Shown here: positions 31,445-40,603 of the stretch, piece by piece
How positions within the stretch are numbered: position 1 is the stretch's first letter
Layout: each line of letters opens with the position of its first letter
Assembly: GCF_021228795.1 (NCBI RefSeq)
Contig: NZ_CP089309.1
Location: forward strand, 372,001-436,000
From: Thiocapsa bogorovii
GTDB taxonomy: Bacteria > Pseudomonadota > Gammaproteobacteria > Chromatiales > Chromatiaceae
DNA: 64,000 nucleotides
Direction of reading: 5' to 3'
Notes under the pieces: generated by a model
Told to the model about the DNA's origin: nothing
The model's input: the letters and a program-made list of their open reading frames with translations, nothing else
Database searches by the model: none
Made by a program: the position numbers and the translations under genes

Positions 31445-31479
31445 CCGTCCTCAACGCACGTGGGTTATGTTGAGGACGG
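31445..31479. repeat. Inverted repeat between recN and the IS110 transposase
   Basis: CCGTCCTCAAC (31445-31455) and GTTGAGGACGG (31469-31479) form an 11 bp perfect stem with a 13-base loop. It lacks a T-tract. It may be the recN terminator or a subterminal structure of the insertion element. Confidence 0.6.
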
Positions 31480-31518
31480 ACATCCACCGACACAGAGCCA
31501 CATTGAGGGGAGCAGGTC

Positions 31519-32748
31519 ATGCAAGAGTTTAGCGCAGTGGAGCATCGGATTGAGACGGCATCGGCGCCGGCAGCGCTGTCGGCGGCGAGCGCGTCTGGCG
31601 AGGCGAAGCAGCACGCGGCCTACATCGGCCTGGACGTGCACAAGGAGACGATTGCGATCGCCGTGGCCGAGCCGGGACGCGCGGAGCCGATCTACCGCGG
31701 GGAGATCGCCAACACACCGAAGAAGGTCGAGAAGCTCATCGGCCAGCTGAGCGAGCACTATGATGGCGGGTTGCTGTTGTTTTGCTACGAGGCCGGGCCG
31801 TGCGGCTACGGGCTCTACCGCCAACTCATCGGCAGCGGTCACGACTGCCAGGTGATTGCGCCGTCGCAGATCCCGAAGAAGGCGGGCGATCGTATCAAGA
31901 CCGACCGGCGGGATGCGCTGAAGCTCGCGCGGTTGCTGCGCAGCGGCGATCTCACCGCGGTGTGGGTGCCCGACCGGGAACAAGAGCGCATGCGCGATCT
32001 GAGCCGTGCTCGCGATGATCTCAAGGCACAGGAGTGCAAGGCGCGCCAGCAGCTCAACGCCTTCCTGCTGCGTCACGGCCAGCACTGGCCCAAGGGCAAG
32101 AGCCGCTGGACACCGGCACACGAGAACTGGCTGGCGGGGTTGAAGATGGACGACCCTTGGGAGCAGATCGTGTTGCAGACCTATATCGACGCCGAGCGTG
32201 CCGCCGGCGAGCGTGTTGCCCAGCTCACCGATCAGCTCATGCGCGCGCTGCCCGAGTGGTCGCTGGCGCCGGTGGTCGGCTCCCTGGTGGCGCTGCGCGG
32301 CATCGACAAGCTCGCCGCCATCGTGCTGCTGGCCGAGCTCGGCGACATCAGCCGCTTTGAGTCGCCCAAGCAGCTGATGGCCTTCCTCGGGCTGGTGCCC
32401 AGCGAGCATTCCTCGGGCGGGCGGCGACGCCAAGGTGCGATCACGCTCACCGGCAACAACCATGCCCGGCGCATGCTGGTGGAGTCGGCCTGGAGCTATC
32501 GTTTCCCCGCGCGCCAGACCAAGCATCTCAAGTCCAAAGCGGTGAATGCCTCGCCGCAGGCCAAAGGCATCGCCTGGAAGGCCCAGGTGCGCCTGTGCGG
32601 GCGCTATCGCAGCATGACGCGCGCCGGCAAGAACACCAAACTGGTGTGCGTGGCCATCGCCCGCGAACTCGTCGGCTTCCTCTGGGACATCGTGCGCGGG
32701 GAGATGCCTCGGCTGACCCAAGTGCAGGCGGCGGGGATGAACGCATGA
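31519..32748 (+). CDS. IS110-family transposase (DEDD type)
   Basis: 409 residues. The N-terminal RuvC-like part shows IGLDVHKETIAI with the first catalytic Asp at residue 39, the Glu in FCYEAGP, and KTDRRDALKLARLL. The C-terminal Transposase_20 domain has LRGIDKLAAIVLLAELGD and the HSSGG...NNHARRMLVE segment with the nucleophile serine region. A GGGGAGCAGG box precedes the start. Members work as RNA-guided recombinases without target duplication. Only 79 bases lie between recN and this gene, but about 800 non-coding bases follow it, so any guide RNA would sit on the 3' side, as in the IS1111 group. Confidence 0.93.
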   Translation: MQEFSAVEHRIETASAPAALSAASASGEAKQHAAYIGLDVHKETIAIAVAEPGRAEPIYRGEIANTPKKVEKLIGQLSEHYDGGLLLFCYEAGPCGYGLYRQLIGSGHDCQVIAPSQIPKKAGDRIKTDRRDALKLARLLRSGDLTAVWVPDREQERMRDLSRARDDLKAQECKARQQLNAFLLRHGQHWPKGKSRWTPAHENWLAGLKMDDPWEQIVLQTYIDAERAAGERVAQLTDQLMRALPEWSLAPVVGSLVALRGIDKLAAIVLLAELGDISRFESPKQLMAFLGLVPSEHSSGGRRRQGAITLTGNNHARRMLVESAWSYRFPARQTKHLKSKAVNASPQAKGIAWKAQVRLCGRYRSMTRAGKNTKLVCVAIARELVGFLWDIVRGEMPRLTQVQAAGMNA

Positions 32749-33555
32749 GGGGTTGTGCTTCTTGGACCGCCTCGCGTAGCGGTGATGACCCCCAACCGAT
32801 CGGGCGATGAGACCGACAACAGACACATTGACTCAGGGCATCCGCGGCCGGTGTGGAGAACCCTTGTTCCGGCTATACCGGTGGCGCACGGGAGAATCCC
32901 TGCACGGGCATTCCGCGCGCCGATCCCTGCTTTTAGAGAAAGGCCAGCTCCGCGACGCAGTGAAGTCCGGTGGTACCCAATCCACGTATATCAGCATGAT
33001 CCACCGTCGCAGTCTGCCGCCGGGTGTCCTGAGCCAATGTGTTTGCACCGACGATACCGTCGGCCTATGGATATGTGGACGAGTCCGCATCCCTGCGGAC
33101 CGGCCCGAGCTAAAGCCGTATGGACAACCCATGGACCGCGCCGAGGCCTCGGCGCAAGACGCCAGCATCGCGCAGGCGCGGCCCACAGGTTGCCCACACT
33201 CTCGGGCCTCTCGCCCACATACCCACAGGCCCTGCAACAGATTGCTGAACAGTAGAAAGAAGAGGTGCACTACGAGAAACCAGTGCCGATAGTTGACAGG
33301 TCAAAACATATGAGCTGGTTGATTTTGGATAAGGTGCAAACTGCCACGTGAAAGGCGAAGGTTGCGAGGATCGCCGTATGCGGGTGATCGACTCCGGTCG
33401 CCCGCCAGCACACGGGAAGCGCGATGGCTCGAACTTTTGCGTGTCGAGTCGCCGCTAAAGCACCTTTTTAGAGCCTTGGCCTCGATCCACGGACGATCCG
33501 CTCTTCGCTGCCCGCCTTTCACCTTATTTCCGACAAAGAATTCAGGAGTAGACGC
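32749..33555. other. 807-base non-coding stretch, probable right end of the IS110 element
   Basis: No gene is recognisable; open frames on both strands (up to 161 codons) lack any family feature. The part next to the transposase is the likely place of the element end and of a guide RNA gene, but the right boundary cannot be fixed because this family leaves no target duplication. The last 100 bases must contain the promoter and ribosome site (CAGGAG near 33541) of the epimerase gene. Confidence 0.5.
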
Positions 33556-34563
33556 ATGAAAGTCATGGTGACCGGCAGCGCCGGTTTTATCGGCTCGGCC
33601 CTGTCCCTACGCCTCCTCGACCGCGGCGACGCGGTGATCGGAATCGATAATCTGAACGACTACTACGACGTCGCGCTGAAGGAGGCACGACTTGCCCGCA
33701 CGCTCTCCTTCGAAGGCTTCCGCGACGAGCGCGTCGACATCGAGGACGGTGCACGCATGCGCGAGCTCTTTGCCATGCACCGCCCGAACCGGGTCGTGCA
33801 CCTCGCCGCGCAGGCCGGCGTGCGCTACTCCATCGAAAACCCGATGGCCTACGTCAACACCAACCTGGTCGGCTTCGGGCACATCCTGGAAGGCTGTCGA
33901 GATGTCGGCGTCGAGCATCTGGTCTATGCCTCGAGCAGCTCGGTCTACGGCGCCAACACCTCCATGCCCTTCTCGATCCATCACAACGTCGATCACCCCT
34001 TGAGCCTCTATGCCGCCAGCAAGAAGGCCAACGAGCTCATGGCCCACACCTACAGCCACCTGTATCGGATCCCCACCACCGGCCTGCGCTTCTTCACCGT
34101 CTATGGTCCCTGGGGACGGCCCGACATGGCGCTCTTCAAGTTCACCCGCGCCATCCTCGCCGGCGAGCCGATCGACGTCTTCAACTACGGCAAACACCGT
34201 CGTGACTTCACCTTCGTCGACGACATCGTGGAAGGGGTCATCCGCGTCCTGGACCGAGTGCCGAGCGGCGATCCGAGCTGGTCCGGCGCACAGCCCGATC
34301 CCGCCACGAGTCAGGCGCCCTATCGCATTTACAACATCGGCAACAACAAGCCGGTTGAGCTGATGGACTACATCGGCTTCCTCGAGGAGGCACTCGGCCG
34401 CAAGGCCCAGCTCAACCTGCTGCCCCTGCAACCCGGCGATGTTCCCGACACCTATGCCGACGTGACGGATCTGGTGCACGACACCGGCTATTGCCCGGAT
34501 ACGCCGGTCGCGGAGGGCGTGGCGCGGTTCGTGGAGTGGTATCGGGGGTTCTACCGGATCTAA
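33556..34563 (+). CDS. UDP-glucuronate 4-epimerase-type NAD-dependent epimerase
   Basis: 335 residues of the extended SDR family. The Rossmann motif TGSAGFIGS is at residues 6-14, the [13 protein letters not shown] segment is typical of UDP-glucuronate/UDP-galacturonate epimerases, and the catalytic YAASKKANE is present. The product feeds capsule or LPS synthesis. It stands alone, without other polysaccharide genes nearby. Its TAA stop is the first three bases of a composite palindromic repeat. Confidence 0.88.
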   Translation: MKVMVTGSAGFIGSALSLRLLDRGDAVIGIDNLNDYYDVALKEARLARTLSFEGFRDERVDIEDGARMRELFAMHRPNRVVHLAAQAGVRYSIENPMAYVNTNLVGFGHILEGCRDVGVEHLVYASSSSVYGANTSMPFSIHHNVDHPLSLYAASKKANELMAHTYSHLYRIPTTGLRFFTVYGPWGRPDMALFKFTRAILAGEPIDVFNYGKHRRDFTFVDDIVEGVIRVLDRVPSGDPSWSGAQPDPATSQAPYRIYNIGNNKPVELMDYIGFLEEALGRKAQLNLLPLQPGDVPDTYADVTDLVHDTGYCPDTPVAEGVARFVEWYRGFYRI

Positions 34564-34753
34564 ACCGCGTCCAGAGCGAGATGCTCACTTTCGCGTGAAT
34601 TCGACGTTGGGTGCATCCACGGCTCTTAGCGGAGACGCGGTTTAGAATTTTATATTTTTTAATACCTTGAACCGCGCCGACTCCGACACTTATCGGAGCC
34701 GGCGCGGCCAAGCCAATTCAACACACTACGCAAACCGCGCTGGGCGCGGTTTA
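34561..34753. repeat. Composite palindromic repeat (84 + 86 bp)
   Basis: 84 bp module 34561-34644, AT-rich spacer of 23 bp, 86 bp module 34668-34753 with the inner hairpin around CTCCGACACTTATCGGAG. The order is the same as at 15383. The first TAA is the epimerase stop. Confidence 0.85.
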
Positions 34754-34887
34754 CGTGATTCTTTTTTGTTCGGGCACGGCGCCGGGAAGGCCGCCTGGCG
34801 TCACCCTGGATTCTACGAGAGAAGACAGCCACGCAGGACCTCCGCAGACACTGCCGCGCCGACAGGCTCGATTCGAGGATCCAACCC

Positions 34888-36090
34888 ATGCCCCGTGTGC
34901 CCAAGATCGACATGGCCGAGGTCACCCGCCTCACCCGTGAAGGGCGGCTTCAAGAGGCGATGGGGTTGCTGCGCGGTGCAACGCTCGATGCGCCCGGATC
35001 GGACGGCGGGCGCACAGGCTCGGCGCCCGATTCCGATCGCGACCCGAGCGCCGAAGAGCATTCGGCCGAGCATCGGAGTATCCCCGGAATGCCGGAGATC
35101 CCGCCGGCGCTGCGCGGACTGCTGGATCGAATGAAGCAACGTGTCGGCGAGCACATCCCCGGGCGGATCGCCCGACCGCCGATCGCACCCGAGCCGGCGG
35201 CTCTTCCGGAGGGGGCCCGATTCGAGGAGCATCTCTATTCCGACGCGGCGGGCACGCTCGTCTACAAGCTCTACATCCCGAGCGGCTACCACAAGCAACC
35301 GTTGCCTTTGGTGGTGATGCTGCACGGATGCAACCAGTCGCCCGACGACTTTGCCGCGGGAACCCGCATGAACAGCCTGGCCGAGCAGGAGTTGTTCCTG
35401 GTCGCCTATCCGGCGCAATCACTCTCGACCAGCGCAACCAAATGCTGGAGCTGGTTCAACCCCGAAGACCAGCAGCGCGGTCGCGGCGAGCCTGCGCTGA
35501 TCGCGGGCATCACCCGCGAGATCATGCGCGATTACGCTGTGGATCCCGATCGCGTCTACATCGCCGGACTCTCCGCAGGGGGTGCTGCCGCATCGATCAT
35601 GGGGGCCACTTACCCGGACCTCTACGCCGCCATCGGAGTGCACTCAGGACTGGCTTACGGCGCGGCCGACGACATGGCATCGGCACTCGCGGCGATGCAT
35701 CAGGGCGGAATGCCCACATCCTTCGCGGATCAGCGATACCGCGGATCCGACGGCACGGCGCCCTTGGTCCCGACCATCGTCTTCCACGGTGATTCCGACA
35801 GCACGGTCAACCCGGTCAACGCCGATCAGGTCATCGCCGCTTCTCCGGGGGTCGCGCAGTTACGTGAATCGCGCATTCCGGGTGAATCGGCCGGGGGAAT
35901 CCGCTACACCCGCAGCCTCTACACCGACGAGAACGGTCGCGCGCCGCTGGAGCAGTGGATCCTGCACGGCGCAGGCCATGCTTGGTCGGGGGGCAGCCCC
36001 GACGGCTCCTATACCGAGCCCCGAGGATCAGACGCAAGCCGGGAAATGCTGCGGTTCTTCATGCAGCACGCCCGCAGCGCCGCAGCCTGA
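34888..36090 (+). CDS. PHB depolymerase-family esterase
   Basis: 400 residues, alpha/beta-hydrolase. The oxyanion segment LHGCNQSPDDFA and the lipase box GLSAGG (Ser near residue 229) match the poly(3-hydroxybutyrate) depolymerase/feruloyl esterase group; the catalytic His lies in GAGHAWSGG. The first 100 residues are low-complexity and charged, and no signal peptide is seen, so it is probably intracellular and could act on storage polyester, which purple bacteria make; that link is inference. The stop codon lies within a 26 bp perfect hairpin. Confidence 0.85.
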   Translation: MPRVPKIDMAEVTRLTREGRLQEAMGLLRGATLDAPGSDGGRTGSAPDSDRDPSAEEHSAEHRSIPGMPEIPPALRGLLDRMKQRVGEHIPGRIARPPIAPEPAALPEGARFEEHLYSDAAGTLVYKLYIPSGYHKQPLPLVVMLHGCNQSPDDFAAGTRMNSLAEQELFLVAYPAQSLSTSATKCWSWFNPEDQQRGRGEPALIAGITREIMRDYAVDPDRVYIAGLSAGGAAASIMGATYPDLYAAIGVHSGLAYGAADDMASALAAMHQGGMPTSFADQRYRGSDGTAPLVPTIVFHGDSDSTVNPVNADQVIAASPGVAQLRESRIPGESAGGIRYTRSLYTDENGRAPLEQWILHGAGHAWSGGSPDGSYTEPRGSDASREMLRFFMQHARSAAA

Positions 36091-36124
36091 GCGCAACCGC
36101 GCTCAGGCTGCGGCGCTGCGGGCG
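36069..36124. terminator. Very strong hairpin at the esterase 3' end
   Basis: The 26-base arms (36069-36094 and 36099-36124) are perfect complements with an AACC loop. The left arm is inside the coding sequence and spans the stop codon. No T-tract follows directly. It could end transcription or protect the mRNA 3' end. Confidence 0.7.
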
Positions 36125-36268
36125 ATTGGAATAGACCTTTTGCGGCACGAACCGGACCAGCTTATGCCGCCGGTGATCAGCGGTCGGTTTTCGGCGATCG
36201 GAAGGAACGAATTCCCTTGCCCCGGACTGTGCTTCTGCCGAGCCGTGCGAGGCACAAAGTGCTCTTCC

Positions 36269-36352
36269 TAAACCGCGTTCCCGCTGAGCGCCGTGGATGC
36301 ACCAAACGTCGAACTCACGCCAAAGTGAGCATCTGGCTCTGGACGCGGTTTA
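36269..36352. repeat. 84 bp palindromic repeat, single module
   Basis: TAAACCGCGTTCC to GGACGCGGTTTA, in the orientation opposite to the copy at 38867. It ends four bases before the rdgC stop. Confidence 0.85.
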
Positions 36353-36355
36353 GGT

Positions 36356-37351
36356 TCACTCGACCCACGGCGGCGGCTCCGCCGACGAAGGTGCGCTCAC
36401 CGCGGGCGCCGTTTCGGTCTGCGGAACCGGAGCCGGCGTGCCCCCTGCATCCTCGTCGCCGACGAGGCCGAAGATCGCGTCCAGCCGTGCGATCAACTCG
36501 CGCAGTTGCAGTGAGAGGATGGCGAGCTCGGCGTCCATGCGCGCCGCGGGCTCGAGGTCGCCGTCGTCGAGCTCGTTGAGCAGGGCATCGCCCACGCGCA
36601 GGCGTTTCAGCGACATGTCCTCGGCCAAGACGAAATCGAGCCGCTCGTCCCAGCTCAGAGCCAGCTTCAGCACCTGCTTGCCGACACGCAGATGGGCGAG
36701 GATCTCTTCGCTGCCGAGATCCTGTCCGCGACAGCGGATCAGGCTCGCCGTGTCGCTGACGTCGCGTAGCTCGCAGGCATCCCCGATCTGAAAATCACTC
36801 GGCGCATCGCCGTTCAGCAACCAACCGGTCATCACCTTAGGCGGCTCCATCCGAGGAGCAGGGGGACGGGCCGGAAGGGTCTCGATGGTCTCGCGCAACA
36901 GCGAGATCACCTCCTCGGCCTGCCGATCGCTCCCGGAGTCCACCACGAGCCAACCCGCCTCGGTGTCGACATAAAGTAGCGTGCGGCGTGAGCGTGTAAA
37001 GGCCCGCGGGAGCATTTCGGCCATGATCTGCTCGCGCAATCGACGTCGTTCGGCACGGCCCACGTCGCGAGCCTCCGCCGTCTCGAGATCGTTCACACGC
37101 TCCTCGAGGGCCTCGGCGACCGCGGCCGAGGGGAGCAGGCGCTCCTGCTTGCGCGCGCAGATCAGGAAACAGCCCGAGACCGCATGAACCAAGGCCGTCG
37201 AGCCATCGCCGAGCGGCGCAGACCAGCCCATCGTCGCAGTCTCGAGGGGACCGCAGGGCCGAAAACGACGCTCGTCGAGACGGGTCTCGAGTGCGTCGGC
37301 ATCCAGACCGAACGGGCGTCCCAGTCGATACAGTCGTACATTCTTGAACAT
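36356..37351 (-). CDS. rdgC: Recombination-associated protein RdgC
   Basis: 331 residues. The start MFKNVRLYRL and the segment CGPLETATMGWSAPLG are characteristic. RdgC forms a ring around double-stranded DNA and limits RecA loading; it is found on the nucleoid. The C-terminal tail is proline- and alanine-rich and longer than in E. coli. It is convergent with the esterase gene, with a hairpin and an 84 bp repeat between them. Confidence 0.93.
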   Translation of the reverse strand: MFKNVRLYRLGRPFGLDADALETRLDERRFRPCGPLETATMGWSAPLGDGSTALVHAVSGCFLICARKQERLLPSAAVAEALEERVNDLETAEARDVGRAERRRLREQIMAEMLPRAFTRSRRTLLYVDTEAGWLVVDSGSDRQAEEVISLLRETIETLPARPPAPRMEPPKVMTGWLLNGDAPSDFQIGDACELRDVSDTASLIRCRGQDLGSEEILAHLRVGKQVLKLALSWDERLDFVLAEDMSLKRLRVGDALLNELDDGDLEPAARMDAELAILSLQLRELIARLDAIFGLVGDEDAGGTPAPVPQTETAPAVSAPSSAEPPPWVE

Positions 37352-37549
37352 TTTCAGCCCCGGTCAAAAAGGCCGGGATTATGACCGAGCCTCGCCGAAC
37401 TGCAAGCGCCGGGGCGTGCTGTCGGCGCAACGGGTCGCCAATCCGCGCAAGCGACCGGGATGGCGATGGAGGTCGGAATGCGGGTGCACACCGACCCGAA
37501 AACACGGATTCACAACGCGCCCGGCATGCCGTGTTGAAGCCGGTATACT

Positions 37550-38869
37550 GTGTCCCAGATCGACCCATCGCCAAGCTCGGAATCCAAGGTGGATGAACTC
37601 TCGTTACCCGGCCTGTTTCTCGCGTTGCTCCTGTTGCTCATGCTCTCGGGCTTCTTCTCCGGATCGGAGACGGCCCTGCTCACCATCAACCGCTACAAGC
37701 TCAAACACCTGGCGGACGGCGGTCACCGGGGCGCCCGCATGGCGCGCGCGCTGTTGGAGAGACCCGACCGCTTGATCGGGCTCATCCTGCTCGGGAACAA
37801 CTTCGTCAACATCATGGCATCCTCCCTGGCGACCATCATCGCCTTGCGTCTCGGTGGCGAGGCAGCGATCGGAATCGCCGCCGGGCTCTTGACCCTGGTC
37901 ATCCTGATCTTCGCCGAGGTCGCGCCCAAGACCTATGCCACGCTGCATCCGGAGCGCCTCGCCTTTCCGGCGGCCTACGTCTACAAGCCGCTCCTCAAGC
38001 TGCTCTATCCGATCGTCTGGTTCGTCAATCTCTTCACCAACGGTCTGCTCCGGCTGATGGGGATCACGCCGGAAGGCGCACCGGGCACGGCGCTGAGCCG
38101 CGAGGAGCTACGGACCGTGGTCAGCGAAGCCGGTGCCATGATCCCCGAGCGCAGCCGCTCCATGCTGCTCGGCATCTTGGATCTCGAGCGCGCCACGGTC
38201 GAGGACATCATGATCCCGCGCAACGAGGTGGAAGGGATCGACATCCAGGACAGCGAAGACGAGATCCTGCACGCCATCGGCAACTCCAGCTACACGCGGA
38301 TGCCGCTCTTCGACGGCAGCATCGACAATGTGATCGGCGTCTTCCACGCCAAGCATGCCCTGCATGCACTCCTCGAGCAGGGCCTGGGCAAGGAGCATCT
38401 GCGTGCGATCGCGCGCGAGCCCTACTATGTCCCCGAAGGCACGCCGCTCTACCAGCAGCTACTCAATTTCCAGCGCGGGAAGCGGCGCGTCGGTCTGGTG
38501 GTCGACGAATACGGCGATTTTCTCGGACTCATCACACTGACCGATCTGCTCGAAGAGATCGTCGGGGAGTTCACGACCGACCCGGCGGACAGCATCCCGG
38601 AGATCCATCGCGCCGAAGACGGCAGCCTCTTGGTCGACGGCAGCATCACCGTGCGCGATCTCAACCGGGCGCTGCGCTGGACACTTCCCACCGACGGCCC
38701 CCGAACGTTGAACGGGCTGATCCTCGAATACCTCGAGACCATCCCCGAGCCCGGTACCAGTCTCAAGCTGCACGATCACCCGATCGAGATCCTGCAAACG
38801 GCGGACAACGGGGTGAAGACCGTGAAGGTCGTCACCCGTCCGGCCCGCAAGGCGCGGACGCTCGTTTAA
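37550..38869 (+). CDS. HlyC/CorC-family transporter (DUF21 + CBS + CorC_HlyC)
   Basis: Up to 439 residues. The N-terminal DUF21 membrane domain (SGFFSGSETALLTINRYKL) has about four membrane segments, followed by two CBS domains (MIPRNEVEGIDI; LVVDEYGDFLGLITLTDLLE) and a C-terminal transporter-associated domain. The organisation is that of YfjD/CorB, implicated in magnesium or cobalt efflux. The GTG at 37550 is the longest start; GTG 37589 just before DELSLPG is also plausible. Its TAA stop begins an 84 bp repeat. Confidence 0.9.
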   Translation: MSQIDPSPSSESKVDELSLPGLFLALLLLLMLSGFFSGSETALLTINRYKLKHLADGGHRGARMARALLERPDRLIGLILLGNNFVNIMASSLATIIALRLGGEAAIGIAAGLLTLVILIFAEVAPKTYATLHPERLAFPAAYVYKPLLKLLYPIVWFVNLFTNGLLRLMGITPEGAPGTALSREELRTVVSEAGAMIPERSRSMLLGILDLERATVEDIMIPRNEVEGIDIQDSEDEILHAIGNSSYTRMPLFDGSIDNVIGVFHAKHALHALLEQGLGKEHLRAIAREPYYVPEGTPLYQQLLNFQRGKRRVGLVVDEYGDFLGLITLTDLLEEIVGEFTTDPADSIPEIHRAEDGSLLVDGSITVRDLNRALRWTLPTDGPRTLNGLILEYLETIPEPGTSLKLHDHPIEILQTADNGVKTVKVVTRPARKARTLV

Positions 38870-38950
38870 ACCGCGTCCAGAGCGAGATGCTCACTGTCGA
38901 GTGAGCTCAAGTTACGGTGCATCCACTGCCCTTAGCGGGGACGCGGTTTA
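38867..38950. repeat. 84 bp palindromic repeat, single module
   Basis: TAAACCGCGTCCAGAGC to GGGGACGCGGTTTA. Its first bases are the stop codon of the CorC-like gene, and its end lies six bases before the radA stop on the other strand. Confidence 0.88.
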
Positions 38951-38956
38951 ATCGCC

Positions 38957-40318
38957 TCAGACCCCGTCGAGGGCCTCGGCGAGGGTCTTCACGGCCGTGA
39001 TCTCCAACCCATCCACACCCTCTTTGGGAACATTCCCGACCGGTACGATGGCCCGACGCACACCGTGCTTGGCTGCCTCGCGTAACCGATCCGGACCATT
39101 CGGGACCGGACGCACCTCGCCCGAGAGGCCGACCTCGCCGAAGACCGCGAGGTCCAACGGAAGCGGCCGGTCCCGATAGCTCGACAGCACCGCCATCACG
39201 AGCGGCAGATCGACGGCGGTCTCGGTGATCCGCACCCCGCCGACCACGTTGACGAAGACATCCTGGTTGAACATGGCCACCCCGCCGTGACGGTGCAGCA
39301 CCGCCAGCAGCATCGACAGGCGGTTGCCGTCGAGCCCCAAGGCCACCCGTCGCGGATTGGCGAGCGGGCTCTCGTCCACCAGCGCCTGCACCTCGACCAA
39401 GAGCGGGCGCGTCCCCTCGCGGGTCACCATGACCAGACTGCCCGGGACCGCCTCGTCGTGGCGAGAAAGAAAGATCGCGGAGGGGTTCTTCACCTCGCGC
39501 AGGCCGCGGTCGCCCATCGCGAAGACCCCGAGCTCATGCACCGCGCCGAAGCGATTCTTCACCGAGCGCACCAGGCGAAAGGCGCCGCCGGGCTCGCCCT
39601 CGAAATAGAGCACGGTGTCGACCATGTGCTCCAACACTCGCGGTCCGGCGAGCGTGCCGTCCTTGGTCACATGGCCGACGAGGAAGACCACCGTATCCCG
39701 CTGCTTGGCGAATCGGACCAGCTGCGCCGCCGCCTCGCGCACCTGCGAGACAGAGCCGGGGGCAGACTGCAGCGCATCGGTATAGAGGGTCTGGATGGAA
39801 TCGACGACCAGCACCCGCGGCCGTTCCTGCGACGCGGCCGCGAGGATCGACTCGACGTTGGTCTCGGCAAGCAGACGGATGCCCTCGCCCGCCAGTCCGA
39901 GCCGATGGGCGCGTAGCCCGATCTGCTGGGGCGACTCCTCGCCGCTGACATAGAGCACCGGCAGGTGGCGTGCAAGCGAGGCACTCGCCTGCAGCAAGAG
40001 GGTCGACTTGCCGATCCCCGGATCCCCGCCGATCAAGACCACCGAGCCCGTCACCAGGCCGCCGCCCAACACGCGATCGAGCTCGCCGATCCCGCTCTGG
40101 ATGCGCACCCGATCTTCGGGGCTGACCTCGGCCAAGCTCTCCACGCGCGGTGACTCGGCCGCGCCCGCGTAGCCGCCGCGCACGGCGGGACGTGCGATCT
40201 CCGCGGTCTCCACCATGCTGTTCCAGGCCCCGCAGTCCGGGCACTGACCCGCCCACTTCGGCTGACGCGCACCGCAGGCGTTGCAGACATAGCTGCTGCG
40301 GGTCTTTCGGTTGCTCAT
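38957..40318 (-). CDS. radA: DNA repair protein RadA
   Basis: 453 residues. The N-terminal zinc finger is CNACG...CPDCG; Walker A is GGDPGIGKSTLL; the RadA motif KNRFG is present, followed by a Lon-protease-like C-terminal domain. RadA speeds branch migration in recombination. The gene is convergent with the CorC-like gene across an 84 bp repeat. Confidence 0.96.
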   Translation of the reverse strand: MSNRKTRSSYVCNACGARQPKWAGQCPDCGAWNSMVETAEIARPAVRGGYAGAAESPRVESLAEVSPEDRVRIQSGIGELDRVLGGGLVTGSVVLIGGDPGIGKSTLLLQASASLARHLPVLYVSGEESPQQIGLRAHRLGLAGEGIRLLAETNVESILAAASQERPRVLVVDSIQTLYTDALQSAPGSVSQVREAAAQLVRFAKQRDTVVFLVGHVTKDGTLAGPRVLEHMVDTVLYFEGEPGGAFRLVRSVKNRFGAVHELGVFAMGDRGLREVKNPSAIFLSRHDEAVPGSLVMVTREGTRPLLVEVQALVDESPLANPRRVALGLDGNRLSMLLAVLHRHGGVAMFNQDVFVNVVGGVRITETAVDLPLVMAVLSSYRDRPLPLDLAVFGEVGLSGEVRPVPNGPDRLREAAKHGVRRAIVPVGNVPKEGVDGLEITAVKTLAEALDGV

Positions 40319-40603
40319 CTGAGAGGTCCGTTCGGATCAATGCACACGCGCCATTGTAGGCCGATTCGGCTCGGCGAAGCCGTAGACGGGTTGACCGTCC
40401 GGCGCGCTCGGGGTGAAACGGCCCCGAGCCGATCTCACCTCCGCGCGCTGCGCCGTTCGGAAGCGCTCTTCGCGATCCTGTTCGCCCGGCACGACCCTTG
40501 ACCGAAACCCTCCCGAACACTACTTTTTTCCACGTAAAGACTTTGAATTCCCCGTCCTTTACACGTCGGCGGCAACGCCCGACCAAGCGCGAGGATATGC
40601 AAC

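Noticed and set aside
32807-33292. 161-codon open frame after the IS110 transposase
   Set aside because: No motif, biased composition, and the opposite strand is equally open; more likely element non-coding end.
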